Origin: Woeseiaceae bacterium
GTDB lineage: Bacteria > Pseudomonadota > Gammaproteobacteria > Steroidobacterales > Woeseiaceae
Direction of reading: 5' to 3'
Assembly: GCA_013138675.1 (NCBI GenBank)
Contig: WTCH01000289.1
Location: 1-13,429, forward strand
Length of the DNA: 13,429 bases
Below the pieces are notes generated by a model. The model saw only the letters and a list, made by a program, of their open reading frames with translations. It did not search any database and had not been told where the DNA came from. A program made the position numbers and the translations under genes. This document shows, one piece after another, positions 12,780 through 13,429 of the stretch; positions within the stretch are counted from its first letter, which is position 1, and the number at the start of each line of letters is the position of its first letter.

Positions 12780-13429
12780 ATGTCAAGAAACGTCATCGAG
12801 ACCGACGCCCTGATCGTCGGAGCCGGGCCAGTTGGCCTGTTCCAGGTATTTGAACTTGGCCTTCTGGGTGTAAAAGCCCATGTCATAGACACGATGCGTG
12901 TCGCCGGTGGCCAATGCGCCGAACTGTATCCGGACAAGCCGATTTACGACATTCCCGGAATTCCCGTTTGCAGTGGCGAAGAGCTGATCGAAAACCTGAT
13001 GGTGCAGATTGAGCCGTTCAACCCGGTTTTTCACCTCGGCGAGGAAGTCACCGAGGTCGAAGCGATCGACGACGACTGGTTCAAGGTCGTGACCGATGCC
13101 GACACTGAATTTCGTACGCGTACGGTATTCATCGCCGGTGGGGTCGGTTCGTTCCAACCACGACGGCTTCGCTTCGAAGGCATTGATGAGCATGAAGATA
13201 AGTCGCTCTTCTACCGTGTACGCGATCCGCAGAAATTCGCTGGCAAAAATCTCGCCATCCTCGGCGGTGGAGACTCGGCGCTCGACTGGGTCGTCGAACT
13301 TGCACCGAAGTGCGACAGCATGACTTCAATACACCGTCGTCCCGATTACCGCGGCGCGCAGGCGACCGTCGACAAGATGATGGCCCTCGCAAACGACGGC
13401 AAGGTCGACCCGATCATCGGCAAGGTGTC
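12780..13429 (+). CDS. Ferredoxin/flavodoxin-NADP+ reductase, TrxR-like type (partial, 3' cut)
   Basis: The first 216 residues of a thioredoxin-reductase-fold flavoenzyme; the gene runs off the window. GAGPVG (14-19) is the FAD Rossmann motif, GGQCAELYPDKPIYDIPG (43-60) is the block typical of YumC-type ferredoxin-NADP+ reductases, GGGDSALDW (162-170) is the NADPH-binding motif, and HRRPDYRG (185-192) is the 2'-phosphate-binding stretch. No CxxC redox pair is seen between the FAD and NADPH motifs where thioredoxin reductase has CATC, which separates it from true TrxR. The role is electron exchange between NADPH and ferredoxin or flavodoxin in the cytoplasm. The ATG has GGGAGG directly upstream at a short distance. 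A 52-bp gap and a possible -10 box suggest a transcription unit separate from the kinase gene. Confidence 0.9.
   Translation, partial: MSRNVIETDALIVGAGPVGLFQVFELGLLGVKAHVIDTMRVAGGQCAELYPDKPIYDIPGIPVCSGEELIENLMVQIEPFNPVFHLGEEVTEVEAIDDDWFKVVTDADTEFRTRTVFIAGGVGSFQPRRLRFEGIDEHEDKSLFYRVRDPQKFAGKNLAILGGGDSALDWVVELAPKCDSMTSIHRRPDYRGAQATVDKMMALANDGKVDPIIGKV

Noticed and set aside
12780..13429. Thioredoxin reductase
   Set aside because: The fold fits, but the redox CxxC between the FAD and NADPH motifs is missing and the YPDKPIYDIPG block is that of ferredoxin-NADP+ reductases.
1..13429. tRNA, rRNA or CRISPR array
   Set aside because: No cloverleaf with a clear T-loop and acceptor pair, no rRNA-like sequence and no regularly spaced repeats were seen; the TTCAAGCG loop at 1284-1291 is not part of a tRNA.

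Overview
The window looks like a chromosomal stretch of a GC-rich, probably marine, gammaproteobacterium. This rests on the protein families present and the compact operons, and no single marker gene proves it. All clear genes are on the + strand except one small - strand pair at about 7.0-8.1 kb.

Region 1 (1-1562) is the edge of a mobile or formerly mobile element: a tyrosine-recombinase integrase of the Phage_integr_N/Integrase_1 type, a small PrtN-like activator, and about 330 bp of non-coding DNA with several short inverted repeats. The rest of the element would lie to the left, outside the window.

Region 2 (1563-6984) is the most unusual part: seven tightly packed genes with overlaps or gaps of 1-23 bp. 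They encode an exported helical protein, a cysteine-rich lipoprotein, a four-helix MotA/TolQ/ExbB-like membrane protein, a TolR/ExbD-like single-span protein with an Asp at the membrane edge and a Pro-rich linker, a 471-residue exported protein, a TonB-like-shaped membrane protein with a SPOR-like C-terminus, and an SLT-family lytic transglycosylase that also ends in a SPOR-like module. I read this as a candidate ion-motive-force-driven cell-wall-remodelling machine. It matches neither Tol-Pal, TonB-ExbBD, Mot nor Zorya. The family calls are from the sequence; the joint function is inference.

Region 3 (6997-8072, - strand) holds a two-domain VOC lipoprotein (TTG start) translationally coupled to a 59-residue Gly/Tyr-repeat lipoprotein.

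Region 4 (8167-12727) reads as one transcription unit: an OPT-family transporter (TTG start), an unknown two-span membrane protein, an acyl-CoA dehydrogenase and an APH-type kinase. The last two correspond to the separated halves of ACAD10/ACAD11 and to LvaC/LvaA of Pseudomonas putida, which points to catabolism of 4-hydroxy fatty acids through phosphorylation of the hydroxyacyl-CoA.

Region 5 (12780-end) is the start of a thioredoxin-reductase-like ferredoxin/flavodoxin-NADP+ reductase, cut by the window edge, with a plausible -10 box of its own.
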